Positions 10,001 to 16,483 of a DNA stretch of 64,000 bases are shown one piece after another (the first letter of the stretch is position 1; every line of letters begins with the position of its first letter). This DNA is from Nocardia jiangxiensis NBRC 101359 (GTDB lineage Bacteria; Actinomycetota; Actinomycetes; Mycobacteriales; Mycobacteriaceae), in NCBI RefSeq assembly GCF_000308615.1, contig NZ_BAGB01000169.1, positions 93,698-157,697 on the forward strand, in the 5' to 3' direction. The translations under genes and the position numbers were made by a program. Below the pieces are notes generated by a model. The model did no database searches, was not told where the DNA came from, and saw only the letters and a list, made by a program, of their open reading frames with translations.

Positions 10001-12195
10001 AGGAGGGTGAGACCGTCACTCCCGATGCGGACGTGTCCGGGGAGGCGGAGGCCGTGGCCAATTCCGCAGAGTCGCTTGCCGTCACGGGTGAAGAGGTCGT
10101 CGCAGACGAGTCGACGGTTGACGCGGAGCAGGCCCTGGTCGAGACGGCCGCGGAGGATGAGGGTGTGACCGCCGCCGAGGGTGAGGCTGCGCCTGAGGGG
10201 CAGACTGCGGCTGAAGGCGAGAGTGCGTCAGAGGGCGAGGCTGCGGCTGAAGGCGAGGCTGTGACTGAGGCGGCCGAGTTGGTCGCGGATGCGGGTGCGG
10301 AGGATGCCGCCGAGGCGGACGAGTCCGCTGAAACCACGGCGGTGGCCGAGGACGAATCCGGCGCGGAGTCGGTGGCGGCGGATGCTGCCGAGGAGGACGC
10401 AGCAGCAGACAGCGACACGGATGCCGAGGCGGTCGCGGAAGTGGTAGCTGTCGAGGATCAGGCCGTCGCTCAGGATGAGACCGAGGCCGAGGTGGAAGCA
10501 CCGATCGAGGCTGAGGCGGATACGCCGGTTGCGGCAAGCGACGAGGTCGAGGAAGCGATCGACCCGTCGGGGAGCCAGGTCACTGAGGAGACTGCGGAAT
10601 CCGAGGTCGAGGTGACCGCGGACGCCGAAGCGCAACCGGAGGTCGACGCCGAGGCTGAGCCTACGGTAGAGCCCGAGCCGAGTTCCGACGCTCAGGCCGA
10701 ACCCGAACTGGAAGCCGAGCCTGAGCCGAACTCCGACACCGAGGCACAATCCGAACTGCAAGCTGAAGCCGAGCCCGCGGAGGAGCCCGAGCCAAGTTCG
10801 GATGCTCAGGCGCAACCCGAGCCGGAAACCGCGGAGGAGCCCGAGCCAAGTTCCGACGCTCAGGCGCAACCCGAACCGGAAACCGAAACCGAGCCCGCGG
10901 CAGAGTCCGAGGCAAGTTCAGATGCTCAGGCGGAGCCGGAGCTGGTCACGGAAGCTGAGGCCGAGCCTGCGGTGCAAGAGGATTCGGCCGAGCCGGAAAC
11001 GGTGGTTGCAGAAGGTGGGATAGCGGTCGACACCGAGACCGTCGGTGCCATCGACGAAACCGTTGCGGACGAGGGTGATTCGGCCGAGCAGACCGCGGAG
11101 ACCGTGGCCGTTGCCGAAGACGAGCCGGAATCGGGTATCGAAGCGGAAGCCGAACTGGTGACAGATGCTGAAGCCGAAGCAGGGCAGGATTCCGAAGCAG
11201 AAGCAGAGCCGGAAGCCGCAGCCGCGCCAGAGGCAGAGGCAGAGGCAGAGGCAGAGGCAGAGGCAGAGGCAGAGGCAGAGGCAGAGGCAGAGGCAGAGGA
11301 CGATTCGGAGCAAGCGACAGAGCCGGTAGCCGAGACCGAGGCGGAACAAGCCACCGAGACCGATCCGGAACAGGAAACCGAGCCGGTAGCCGAGACCGAG
11401 CCTGTGGCGGAAACCGAACCGGAACAAGCAACCGATCCAGCAGCCGACAGCGATCCGGAGCAAGCAACCGAGCCTGTTGCGGAGACCGAGCTGGAACACG
11501 CAATCCAGGCGGTGGCTGAATCCGAATCGGAGCAAACGGCCGAGCCAGCTGCCGAAACCGAGCCGGAGCACGCGACCCAGGCGGTAACCGAAGCCGAGGT
11601 GGAGCCTGAGCTGGATCCGGAAGACTCCCCCGAGCTCCTCGTCGAGGAGCTGACCGACGACGAGCCTGCCGGTCCGGTCGAGGAAGCTGTTGACGGCGAG
11701 AGTGTTTCGCTCGAAGAGGGCGTGCTCGACGAGGTCGCGGAGGCCGAACCGTTCGTGGACGCCGAGCCGGAGGCGGACGCCGAAGCGGAGCTGGAAGGGG
11801 AAGCTGCGGACGCGGAGACCGAAGAACCGCAGGCGGAACCGAGCGAGCCTGCCGAGGATGCGGCAACCGACGACACCGATGCCGAAGGTGTGGTGGATGC
11901 CGAGCACGCGGCGGAAGCCGCACCGGTCGGGACGCGGGATCTCGTGGCGTACTCGAGTTCGGTTGTGCTGGCGGAGAAGCCGGCCGCATCGGGTGACAGC
12001 GCCGGGGCGATCATCAACGAGCAGGCGGCGACGATCAACGATCAGGCGCGGATCATCGCGAAACTGGAACGCCGGGTGCTGGCCCTGGAGACCATCATCA
12101 AAGCACAGGAGGCACAATCCAATTCACTGGTCGGGCTGGTTGCGACCTACAAGAATGAATTGACCAGTCTCACTGCGGATCTCATGGACCTCTGA
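7009..12195 (+). CDS. Giant acidic low-complexity repeat protein with C-terminal coiled coil
   Basis: This gene encodes about 1728 residues dominated by Glu, Ala, Asp, Thr and Ser. I see no Cys or Trp and almost no aromatic residues before the last 120 residues. There is no signal peptide, membrane segment or sortase motif. The body consists of degenerate units of about 45-60 residues with the phrases ITEDxAxQADPE, DIADTTDE and PVATDSE; two adjacent units are nearly identical in DNA. A pure Glu-Ala run lies near residue 1410. The last 62 residues differ: they carry a heptad pattern (Ile/Ile/Ile/Val/Ile at a, Leu at two d positions) around INEQAATINDQARIIAKLER, typical of an oligomerising coiled coil. 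The start follows GAGAGGGTGGACGG. I do not recognise the family. The picture is of a long disordered polyanion anchored or multimerised by its C-terminus. Its many Thr/Ser residues in acidic context, next to a kinase gene, make phosphorylation possible, but this is speculation. Confidence 0.8.
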   Translation: MTTPDDRTMTDDDTADAAETTTANGATAVNGTAPAEGEPKVEGQPSVAENEGTQEVTEGLTESDEAGIEDEPATNVTAEVTAADESTADASESTGQDEATAEDETAAEDSDTETDGSAEASTLETAADSESVTEDEAPQEDPQQETGSDIADPPLEPEPITTDGDATTEDGATAESTAATATEPTSVSEDEAPQADPEPAAGSEIAETTDETEPVATDSEAEAQGTEESPAEEVAENATEPESINEEEAQQITPQAEAGSEPSNTTDETEPVAADSDTATEDAAAATESEPTAGEEAATATPEPEVADTTDETNPVPADSDTATEDGTVEEAAAESTESTLVVEDEAPQHNPETEIADETESIATDSEAATEATEETPTEEVAESATEPEAIKEEASQAAPEAAAGSEVADTTDETKPVAADSAAETEDEATEEAAVAVAESEEITEGEAPQADAEAGSDTAEEIAPVTADSNPATEDEAAQEGTAAADTIDEAETVDSDSAPEGTADTPAEEATAAESEPETITEDTASQAAPEAESEIADESDETEPVAIDGDAATDDEATAEGTAAATESEEITEDAATQADPEPGAGLEIADTTDATEPVATDSEEAAPAETSADEIATDASESEEFTEDTASQADPETETESDIADTTDEEDTVTTDTEEAAAAETSADEVAPEESESDEITEDTAPQADPEAETESDIADTTDEEDTVATDTEEAAPAETPADEVAAEESQPETTTEDAVVQADSETTAGPDVAETTDETEPVGADSEAVAEGGDAAETPADEIAGAEAEEISEDAVAQADTEAEAVDTAAESEPVSVEDEAVAGTESADGESGAELQPATEDERAAEGVESAPDVAESDTEPAADDAAAQADSAEDPTQGADAGEPMAEVGAGAGDAVDVVAESAEEVVAEASDSVEADTEDGEAPAADAAAVADEAQGEQADVAETSADSETPAEGDAPADSETPAESETPTDTEEVARTEAEEVEATRQEGETVTPDADVSGEAEAVANSAESLAVTGEEVVADESTVDAEQALVETAAEDEGVTAAEGEAAPEGQTAAEGESASEGEAAAEGEAVTEAAELVADAGAEDAAEADESAETTAVAEDESGAESVAADAAEEDAAADSDTDAEAVAEVVAVEDQAVAQDETEAEVEAPIEAEADTPVAASDEVEEAIDPSGSQVTEETAESEVEVTADAEAQPEVDAEAEPTVEPEPSSDAQAEPELEAEPEPNSDTEAQSELQAEAEPAEEPEPSSDAQAQPEPETAEEPEPSSDAQAQPEPETETEPAAESEASSDAQAEPELVTEAEAEPAVQEDSAEPETVVAEGGIAVDTETVGAIDETVADEGDSAEQTAETVAVAEDEPESGIEAEAELVTDAEAEAGQDSEAEAEPEAAAAPEAEAEAEAEAEAEAEAEAEAEAEDDSEQATEPVAETEAEQATETDPEQETEPVAETEPVAETEPEQATDPAADSDPEQATEPVAETELEHAIQAVAESESEQTAEPAAETEPEHATQAVTEAEVEPELDPEDSPELLVEELTDDEPAGPVEEAVDGESVSLEEGVLDEVAEAEPFVDAEPEADAEAELEGEAADAETEEPQAEPSEPAEDAATDDTDAEGVVDAEHAAEAAPVGTRDLVAYSSSVVLAEKPAASGDSAGAIINEQAATINDQARIIAKLERRVLALETIIKAQEAQSNSLVGLVATYKNELTSLTADLMDL
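8881..9210 (+). repeat. Two near-identical tandem copies of a 165-bp (55-codon) unit
   Basis: The sequence around GACATCGCGGACACGACCGA recurs exactly 165 bases later (8950 and 9115) with the surrounding codons also largely preserved. The two copies run from about 8881 and about 9046. More diverged copies of the same unit extend on both sides through roughly 7380-9480. The high identity of this pair compared with the others indicates a recent in-frame duplication. Confidence 0.75.
11230..11298 (+). repeat. Perfect hexanucleotide repeat (GAGGCA)n inside the giant gene
   Basis: Twenty-three codons alternate GAG and GCA without a single change, giving 11.5 copies of a six-base unit that encodes Glu-Ala. 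Elsewhere in the gene Glu and Ala codons are mixed (GAG/GAA, GCG/GCC/GCA), so the uniformity points to replication slippage rather than selection for sequence. Length changes would stay in frame and alter protein length, not switch the gene off. Confidence 0.9.
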
Positions 12196-12208
12196 CCGCG
12201 AGAACGCT

Positions 12209-12238
12209 GGGAGGCGTCGCAGACTCGCGGCGCCTCCC
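12209..12238 (+). terminator. Stem-loop terminator after the giant gene
   Basis: GGGAGGCG (12209-12216) pairs perfectly with CGCCTCCC (12231-12238) across a 14-base loop, 13 bases after the stop codon. There is no T-run, which is usual for actinobacterial terminators. Confidence 0.6.
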
Positions 12239-12682
12239 ATCCTCACCCGCTCTATCTGCGACCGTGCAGGAAGGGCGGGTGATTTCGTCCAACCACATCG
12301 ATGCAAGCCGCAGCCGGATGCCCGGTAACGTGCGATTCCGCCATCGTGCCACTCATGGCGTCGGCATCACGGCACAGCGGCCCTCACGGGCGTGCGCACC
12401 GCAATGTTCTTCTGCGCGGTGCTGTTACTGGTGCGCGGGGCAGTCGTCATCCTGTTCCGACAGCGCCCGCACCAGTCCGCGCCCGAATCGGTCGTCGCCG
12501 AACGCGGGTGATCCGCAGCCGACATCACCGTGCACCATCGCGGCGTTCGAGTATCACGTCGAACGCCGCACCCGGCACCGGCTCGGACCACACTCCCGAT
12601 CTGCAGAACCACTGTCGATCGCGACAATGCATGCGCTGCTACGGAATTCAGCTTCACCACGCAACCGCCGAGCGAACGAGCC
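12239..12682. other. Intergenic region between convergent genes
   Basis: This 444-base stretch lies between a plus-strand and a minus-strand gene that converge on it. Apart from the possible 39-codon membrane peptide listed separately, I see no gene, RNA or repeat that I can support. Confidence 0.4.
12392..12511 (+). CDS. Possible 39-residue single-pass membrane peptide
   Basis: A GTG-initiated frame encodes a short peptide with one strongly hydrophobic segment (AMFFCAVLLLVRGAVVILF) followed by a charged tail (FRQRPHQSAPESVVAERG). The pattern fits a small membrane protein, but there is no good ribosome-binding site and the frame stays open upstream. It may be chance. Confidence 0.2.
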   Translation: MRTAMFFCAVLLLVRGAVVILFRQRPHQSAPESVVAERG

Positions 12683-13444
12683 TTATTTCGGCGCCATCCG
12701 AATCGCGCCGTCGAGACGAATCGTCTCCCCGTTCAACATGGCATTCTCAACGATGTGAGTCGCCAGGGCGGCGTATTCATCGGCCCTGCCCAGGCGGGAC
12801 GGGTGCGGAACCTGCTCGCCGAGAGACTTCTGCGCCTCCGCGGGCAGCCCCGCCATCATCGGAGTCTCGAAGATGCCGGGAGCGATCGTCACCACGCGGA
12901 TCAGGTGACGCGCCAACTCCCGGGCGATCGGCAATGTCATGGCCGCGACACCACCCTTGGACGCGGCGTACGCGGGCTGACCGACCTGACCGTCGAAGGC
13001 GGCGACCGAGGCGGTATCGATGATGACGCCGCGTTCCCCGTCGACCGGTGTGGTGGTGGCCATCCGCTCGGCAGCGAGCCGGATGACGTTGAAGGTGCCG
13101 ACGAGATTGATGCGCACCACGCGCTCGAAAACGTCCAGGGGCAGAGGTCCGCTCCTGCCGAGCACCTTTCCGGGTGTGGCGACACCGGCGCAGTTCACGA
13201 CTATGCGCAGATCCCCGAGATCGGCGGCGCGATCGATCGCGGCCGCCACTTCGGTAGCGGATGTGACGTCAGCGGCCGCGAAGACCGCATCGGCGCCGAG
13301 TCCGGCTGTCGCCGCTTCCCGATCGGCCATCGGCAGATCGATCAGCACCACCTTGGCTCCCCGAGCGTGCAGTGCGCGAGCCGTGGCGTTGCCGAGCCCG
13401 GACGCGCCACCGGTCACCACCGCGACTGTTCCGTCGATATTCAT
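12683..13444 (-). CDS. SDR, type II 3-hydroxyacyl-CoA dehydrogenase-like (HSD17B10 family)
   Basis: A 253-residue classical short-chain dehydrogenase. It has the NAD-binding motif TGGASGLG (about 12-19), the NCAGV structural motif, the active-site Ser region (IDTASVAAFDG) and YAASK. The C-terminal half (APGIFETPMMAGLP, HPSRLGRADEYAALA) matches the 17-beta-HSD type 10 / type II 3-hydroxyacyl-CoA dehydrogenase branch, which oxidises 3-hydroxyacyl-CoA to 3-ketoacyl-CoA with NAD. It is the last gene of a minus-strand run of three that starts with the APH-like gene at 15449, and probably carries out the beta-oxidation step after the ACAD-type enzyme encoded nearby. It overlaps nothing and its start has a modest ribosome-binding site. 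Confidence 0.85.
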   Translation of the reverse strand: MNIDGTVAVVTGGASGLGNATARALHARGAKVVLIDLPMADREAATAGLGADAVFAAADVTSATEVAAAIDRAADLGDLRIVVNCAGVATPGKVLGRSGPLPLDVFERVVRINLVGTFNVIRLAAERMATTTPVDGERGVIIDTASVAAFDGQVGQPAYAASKGGVAAMTLPIARELARHLIRVVTIAPGIFETPMMAGLPAEAQKSLGEQVPHPSRLGRADEYAALATHIVENAMLNGETIRLDGAIRMAPK

Positions 13445-13509
13445 TGGTCTCCTGAATCTGGTTCCGACGCATCGATCGAACGATGCGGATCAAGCGAATT
13501 CCGTTGCTG

Positions 13510-14352
13510 TCAGCGCGGATCCACGAAGATGTCGTATTCGAGGGGAGGCTGTCCCCCGTACTCGTCGAGGTCGGTGATTCCGGCTTCGGCCAGTACGTCC
13601 ACGTCCAGCACGCACCGGTTGGCGTATCCGGATGGGTCGCCGAAGATCCGCATCGCCGCGTCCGCCATGATTTTCGGATTGCGCGCGTGGGCAGCAGCTT
13701 CGGCCCCGCCCAGCAGGTTCACCACGGCGGCAGTGGCAATGGTGGTTTCCGGCCACAAGCAGGTGCTGACCACCGAGGTGTCGGCATACTCCGCGCCGAA
13801 TCCCATGGCCAGCAACGTCATTCCGTATTTGGCCAACATGTACCCGGGGTGCTTGCCCAGCCACTCCTGCGACATGTTCAGCGGCGGCGACAACGTCAGG
13901 ATCTGCCCCTGTGACGACTTGCGCAGATACGGAAGGCATCCGCGGGTCAGGGCGAAGGTTCCGCGCACGTTCACCTGCTGCATGAGGTCGAAGCGCTTCA
14001 TCGGCAGATCCTCGGTGCCGGACAGGGTGAGCACACTCGCGTTGTTGACACAGATGTCGATGCCGCCGAATCGTTCGACAGCCGTCTGCACGACGCGCTC
14101 GACGTCGGCGTCCTTGCGAACATCGCCGACCACACCGACCGCATTGCCGCCCGCCGATTCGATTTCGGCCACGGCGGAACGAAGGGTCCCGGGCAGCCGA
14201 GGGTCGGGCACATCGGTTTTTGCCAACAGCACGACGTTGCCGCCCCGCGCCGCGAACTCCGCGGCGATCGTGTACCCGATACCTCGGCTGCCGCCGGACA
14301 TGACCAGCGTGCGGCCATGGAAACTGTTGTCCTTCAACGCATTCCCTCTCAT
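13510..14352 (-). CDS. SDR, HSDL2-like
   Basis: The predicted product of 280 residues is a short-chain dehydrogenase of the hydroxysteroid dehydrogenase-like protein 2 type. Evidence is the motif MSGGSRGIG for cofactor binding, the unusual motif LAKTDVPDPRLPGT after strand 2, INCVNNAS-like sequence, the active-site segment LTLSPPLNM with YMLAKYG, and the C-terminal DVDVLAEAG region typical of the family. HSDL2-like enzymes lack an assigned substrate in bacteria but occur in fatty-acid clusters. The gene lies 53 bases downstream of the APH-like gene and 65 bases upstream of the next SDR on the same strand, so all three are likely cotranscribed. I chose the ATG at 14352 because the frame further upstream has no family similarity. 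Confidence 0.8.
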   Translation of the reverse strand: MRGNALKDNSFHGRTLVMSGGSRGIGYTIAAEFAARGGNVVLLAKTDVPDPRLPGTLRSAVAEIESAGGNAVGVVGDVRKDADVERVVQTAVERFGGIDICVNNASVLTLSGTEDLPMKRFDLMQQVNVRGTFALTRGCLPYLRKSSQGQILTLSPPLNMSQEWLGKHPGYMLAKYGMTLLAMGFGAEYADTSVVSTCLWPETTIATAAVVNLLGGAEAAAHARNPKIMADAAMRIFGDPSGYANRCVLDVDVLAEAGITDLDEYGGQPPLEYDIFVDPR

Positions 14353-14405
14353 CGACCGAGCCCGCCGACGCCCGGTGCAGGTCGTCGGCGAGGCCGGGAG
14401 TGTTG

Positions 14406-15449
14406 TCAGTGCGCCGGGCGCGGGCCGACGTATTCGGCGAACGCCGTGTGACCGCGTTCGATCAACGCGGGCACCATCGCACCGAGCCGTTCGAACCCGT
14501 CCCCGACGGTCAAGCCCTGCTGTGTGCGGTAGTGAATGCCTTCGAAGATCGCGGCGATCTTGTAGTAGGCGAATCCCAGGTACCACCCGAATTCGGACAG
14601 ATCGCAGCCGGTCAGCTCCGCGTACTGCGCGACCAGCGTGTCGGCGGTGGGGAATCCGGGCACGTCGCCGGGCACCGCGGCGACCGGACTGTCCAATCCG
14701 CGGAAACCGTCCCACCAGATCACCATCGAGGCCAGATCGGTCAGCGGGTCGCCGAGGGTGGCCATTTCCCAGTCGAGCACGCCCACGACACGGGCGTTCT
14801 GCGGATCGACCACCACGTTGTCGAGACGATAATCACCGTGCACCAGCGCGGCCGCGCGGCCGAACGGCAGCGCAGCGGCCAGCCGCTCCCCCAGGTCCAC
14901 CAGATCCGGCAGGTCCCGGCTGTGCGACGCGGCCACCTGAGCATCCCAACGACGCAGTTGCCGTTCGAGATATCCCTGCGGACGCCCGAGATCGCCCAGA
15001 CCCACCGCTTCGGGATCGAGCCGATGCAGACGAGCGAGCGTGTCGACGAGCCCGGCGGCGAGATCGTTCGACTTCGCGCTGATCCGGTCGAGCTGCTCTC
15101 GCTCGCGCAGCACCGCACCGCGCGCGAACTCCATGATGTAGAACGGCGCGCCGATGATCTCCGGGCCCGCGATCACCAGCGGTGCGGGCACGGGGACATC
15201 GGTGGGATGCAGCGCGCGCAGCATCCGATATTCACGATCCATGTCGTGCGCGGTAGCGAGCACGTGCCCCAGCGGTGGGCGGCGCAGCACCCACTCGGTC
15301 GTGCCGTCCGTCAGCCGATAGGTCAGATTCGACCGACCGCCGGAGAGCAGTTCGACCCGCAACGGGCCGTTGAGCAGATCGGGGATCTCGGCACGAATGA
15401 ACTCTTCGAGCTGAGGTACAGATATTCCGGGAATAGCCGGAGCCGACAT
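14406..15449 (-). CDS. APH-fold kinase, ACAD10/11 N-domain type (4-hydroxyacyl-CoA kinase candidate)
   Basis: This 347-residue protein has the aminoglycoside phosphotransferase/protein kinase-like fold. Visible are the nucleotide-binding start (LSGGRSNLTYRL), the Brenner motif HGDYRLDN and the metal-binding GVLDWEMATLGDP. It matches the kinase half of mammalian ACAD10/ACAD11 and the LvaA type kinase of the Pseudomonas levulinate pathway, which phosphorylate the 4-hydroxyl of 4-hydroxyacyl-CoA. Mycobacterial homologs are often called FadE36, although they are not dehydrogenases. The start at 15449 is preferred to the ATG nine bases upstream because AGGATGG is then well spaced. An ACAD-domain partner is encoded as a separate gene at 16484, beyond the regulator. 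Substrate is inferred from context. Confidence 0.8.
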   Translation of the reverse strand: MSAPAIPGISVPQLEEFIRAEIPDLLNGPLRVELLSGGRSNLTYRLTDGTTEWVLRRPPLGHVLATAHDMDREYRMLRALHPTDVPVPAPLVIAGPEIIGAPFYIMEFARGAVLREREQLDRISAKSNDLAAGLVDTLARLHRLDPEAVGLGDLGRPQGYLERQLRRWDAQVAASHSRDLPDLVDLGERLAAALPFGRAAALVHGDYRLDNVVVDPQNARVVGVLDWEMATLGDPLTDLASMVIWWDGFRGLDSPVAAVPGDVPGFPTADTLVAQYAELTGCDLSEFGWYLGFAYYKIAAIFEGIHYRTQQGLTVGDGFERLGAMVPALIERGHTAFAEYVGPRPAH

Positions 15450-15464
15450 GAACACCATCCTGAG

Positions 15465-15482
15465 ACCGAGCGATCGTCCGGT
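15465..15482. promoter_or_regulatory. Candidate second operator in the divergent APH/regulator intergenic region
   Basis: ACCGAGCGATCGTCCGGT is an imperfect 18-bp inverted repeat whose ends (ACCGA and CGGT) match the perfect operator at 16448-16465 at 12 of 18 positions. It lies just upstream of the APH-like gene and between it and the divergent regulator gene, where autoregulation would be expected. Confidence 0.45.
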
Positions 15483-15567
15483 AGAATTGAACAGAATCGA
15501 AAGCTAGCCGACACCTCCGGCGATGTCAACGGCGACTAGGCTCGTCCTGCTGCGAAAGGAGCCTGGA

Positions 15568-16416
15568 TTGACCGCACGAGAGCTGCAGGAACGAAATGCC
15601 GACGAGGAGCGCGAACTGCTCGGGCGGCGGTTGCGCGCGGCCCGGCAGGCGAAGGGGCTCACCATCCGGGACGTCGCTCCGGAGATCGGCGTGAGCGTCG
15701 GCACCTGGAGTGCGATCGAGAACGGACTCGCGCGAATCTCCGAGGACCGGCTCACCGGCGCGGCGCGCCTGTTCGACACCGACCCCGCCGAACTGCGCGG
15801 AGCGCCGCTGCCGAACGAGAGCGATCGCAGGTGGCGGGATTTCCCGCCGCTGCAGCTTCCCGCCCCCATCACCGGCGCGCTGAACGCCTTCGTCGAACTC
15901 GGCTACCACGGCGCGACGATCCGCGAAATCGCCAACCGGGCAGAGCTTTCGGTCGCCGGGGTGTATCACCACTGGCCGACCAAACAGCATCTGCTCGTCG
16001 CACTGCTGGACCTGACGATGGACGATCTGCGCGAACGTTGCCGCGCGGCGCGCGCGGAGGGCGACGGTCCGGTCGAGCGGCTCGAGCGACTGGTCGAATG
16101 CCTCGCCCTGTTCCACACCCATCGACGCGAACTCGGCTTCATCGGCGCCAGCGAGATGCGCAGCCTGGACGAGCCGCATCGCACCCGCATCGCGGCGGCG
16201 CGGCGGGACGTGCAGCAGATGGTCGAGGACGAGGTCGCCGAGGGTTGCCGCCGGGGCGCGATGCTCACCCCGCTGCCGCGCGAAGCAGCCCGCGCGGTGG
16301 TGACCCTGTGCACCGCACTGCCGCAGTGGTGGTCGCCCGCGGGCGAACTCACTCCCGACGCGGTCGCCCGGCAGTACATCGAGTTCGCTCGCGATATCGT
16401 CCGCGCTCCTCGTTGA
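15568..16416 (+). CDS. XRE-TetR fusion transcriptional regulator
   Basis: The protein (282 residues from the TTG) carries two DNA-binding modules. Residues about 15-75 form an XRE/Cro-type helix-turn-helix (LLGRRLRAARQAKGLTIRDV, GVSVGTWSAIENG). Residues about 100-150 form a TetR helix-turn-helix (GALNAFVELGYHGATIREIA, LSVAGVYHHWPTK). A TetR-like helical ligand domain follows. The TTG start at 15568 has a good GAAAGGAG site six bases upstream; the in-frame ATG at 15523 does not. The gene sits between the divergent APH-like gene and the ACAD gene and probably controls both through the 18-bp inverted repeats at 15465 and 16448. The ligand may be an acyl-CoA of the pathway, which is inference. 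Confidence 0.85.
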   Translation: MTARELQERNADEERELLGRRLRAARQAKGLTIRDVAPEIGVSVGTWSAIENGLARISEDRLTGAARLFDTDPAELRGAPLPNESDRRWRDFPPLQLPAPITGALNAFVELGYHGATIREIANRAELSVAGVYHHWPTKQHLLVALLDLTMDDLRERCRAARAEGDGPVERLERLVECLALFHTHRRELGFIGASEMRSLDEPHRTRIAAARRDVQQMVEDEVAEGCRRGAMLTPLPREAARAVVTLCTALPQWWSPAGELTPDAVARQYIEFARDIVRAPR

Positions 16417-16442
16417 CGCCCTGCCCCGAGCCACCCTATAGT
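16413..16442 (+). promoter_or_regulatory. Predicted promoter of the ACAD gene
   Basis: TTGACG (16413-16418) and TATAGT (16437-16442) are separated by 18 bases, close to the vegetative consensus. Transcription would begin around 16449, inside the inverted repeat at 16448-16465. The -35 box overlaps the stop codon of the regulator gene. Confidence 0.65.
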
Positions 16443-16447
16443 TCAGT

Positions 16448-16465
16448 ACCGATCATTTGATCGGT
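16448..16465. promoter_or_regulatory. Perfect operator palindrome at the ACAD transcription start
   Basis: ACCGATCA and TGATCGGT are exact inverted repeats around a 2-bp TT centre. The size and position, on top of the predicted start site, fit a TetR-family operator bound by the neighbouring XRE-TetR protein. Confidence 0.7.
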
Positions 16466-16483
16466 CTTGTTCAGGAGGTGTTC

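Noticed and set aside
7137..10418. A 1093-codon open frame on the minus strand opposite the giant acidic gene (Ser/Ala/Val-rich).
   Set aside because: It is the mirror of repetitive Glu/Ala/Asp/Thr codons, which rarely give stop codons on the other strand. It has no ribosome-binding site, no domain and no coiled coil or other ordered end, whereas the plus-strand frame has all the signs of a real gene.
11230..11298. The regular repeat looked at first like part of a CRISPR or short tandem array.
   Set aside because: There are no spacers; it is a pure in-frame six-base repeat inside a coding sequence.
13510..14715. A 401-codon version of the HSDL2-like gene and similarly extended versions of several other genes (for example starting at 34093, 46969 or 54054).
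   Set aside because: The added N-termini read through neighbouring genes or promoters, have no family similarity, and better-placed ribosome-binding sites exist at the starts I chose.
14406..15449. Annotation as acyl-CoA dehydrogenase FadE36.
   Set aside because: The protein has kinase-fold motifs (HGDYRLDN, LDWE) and no dehydrogenase domain; the name stems from similarity to the kinase half of ACAD10/11.
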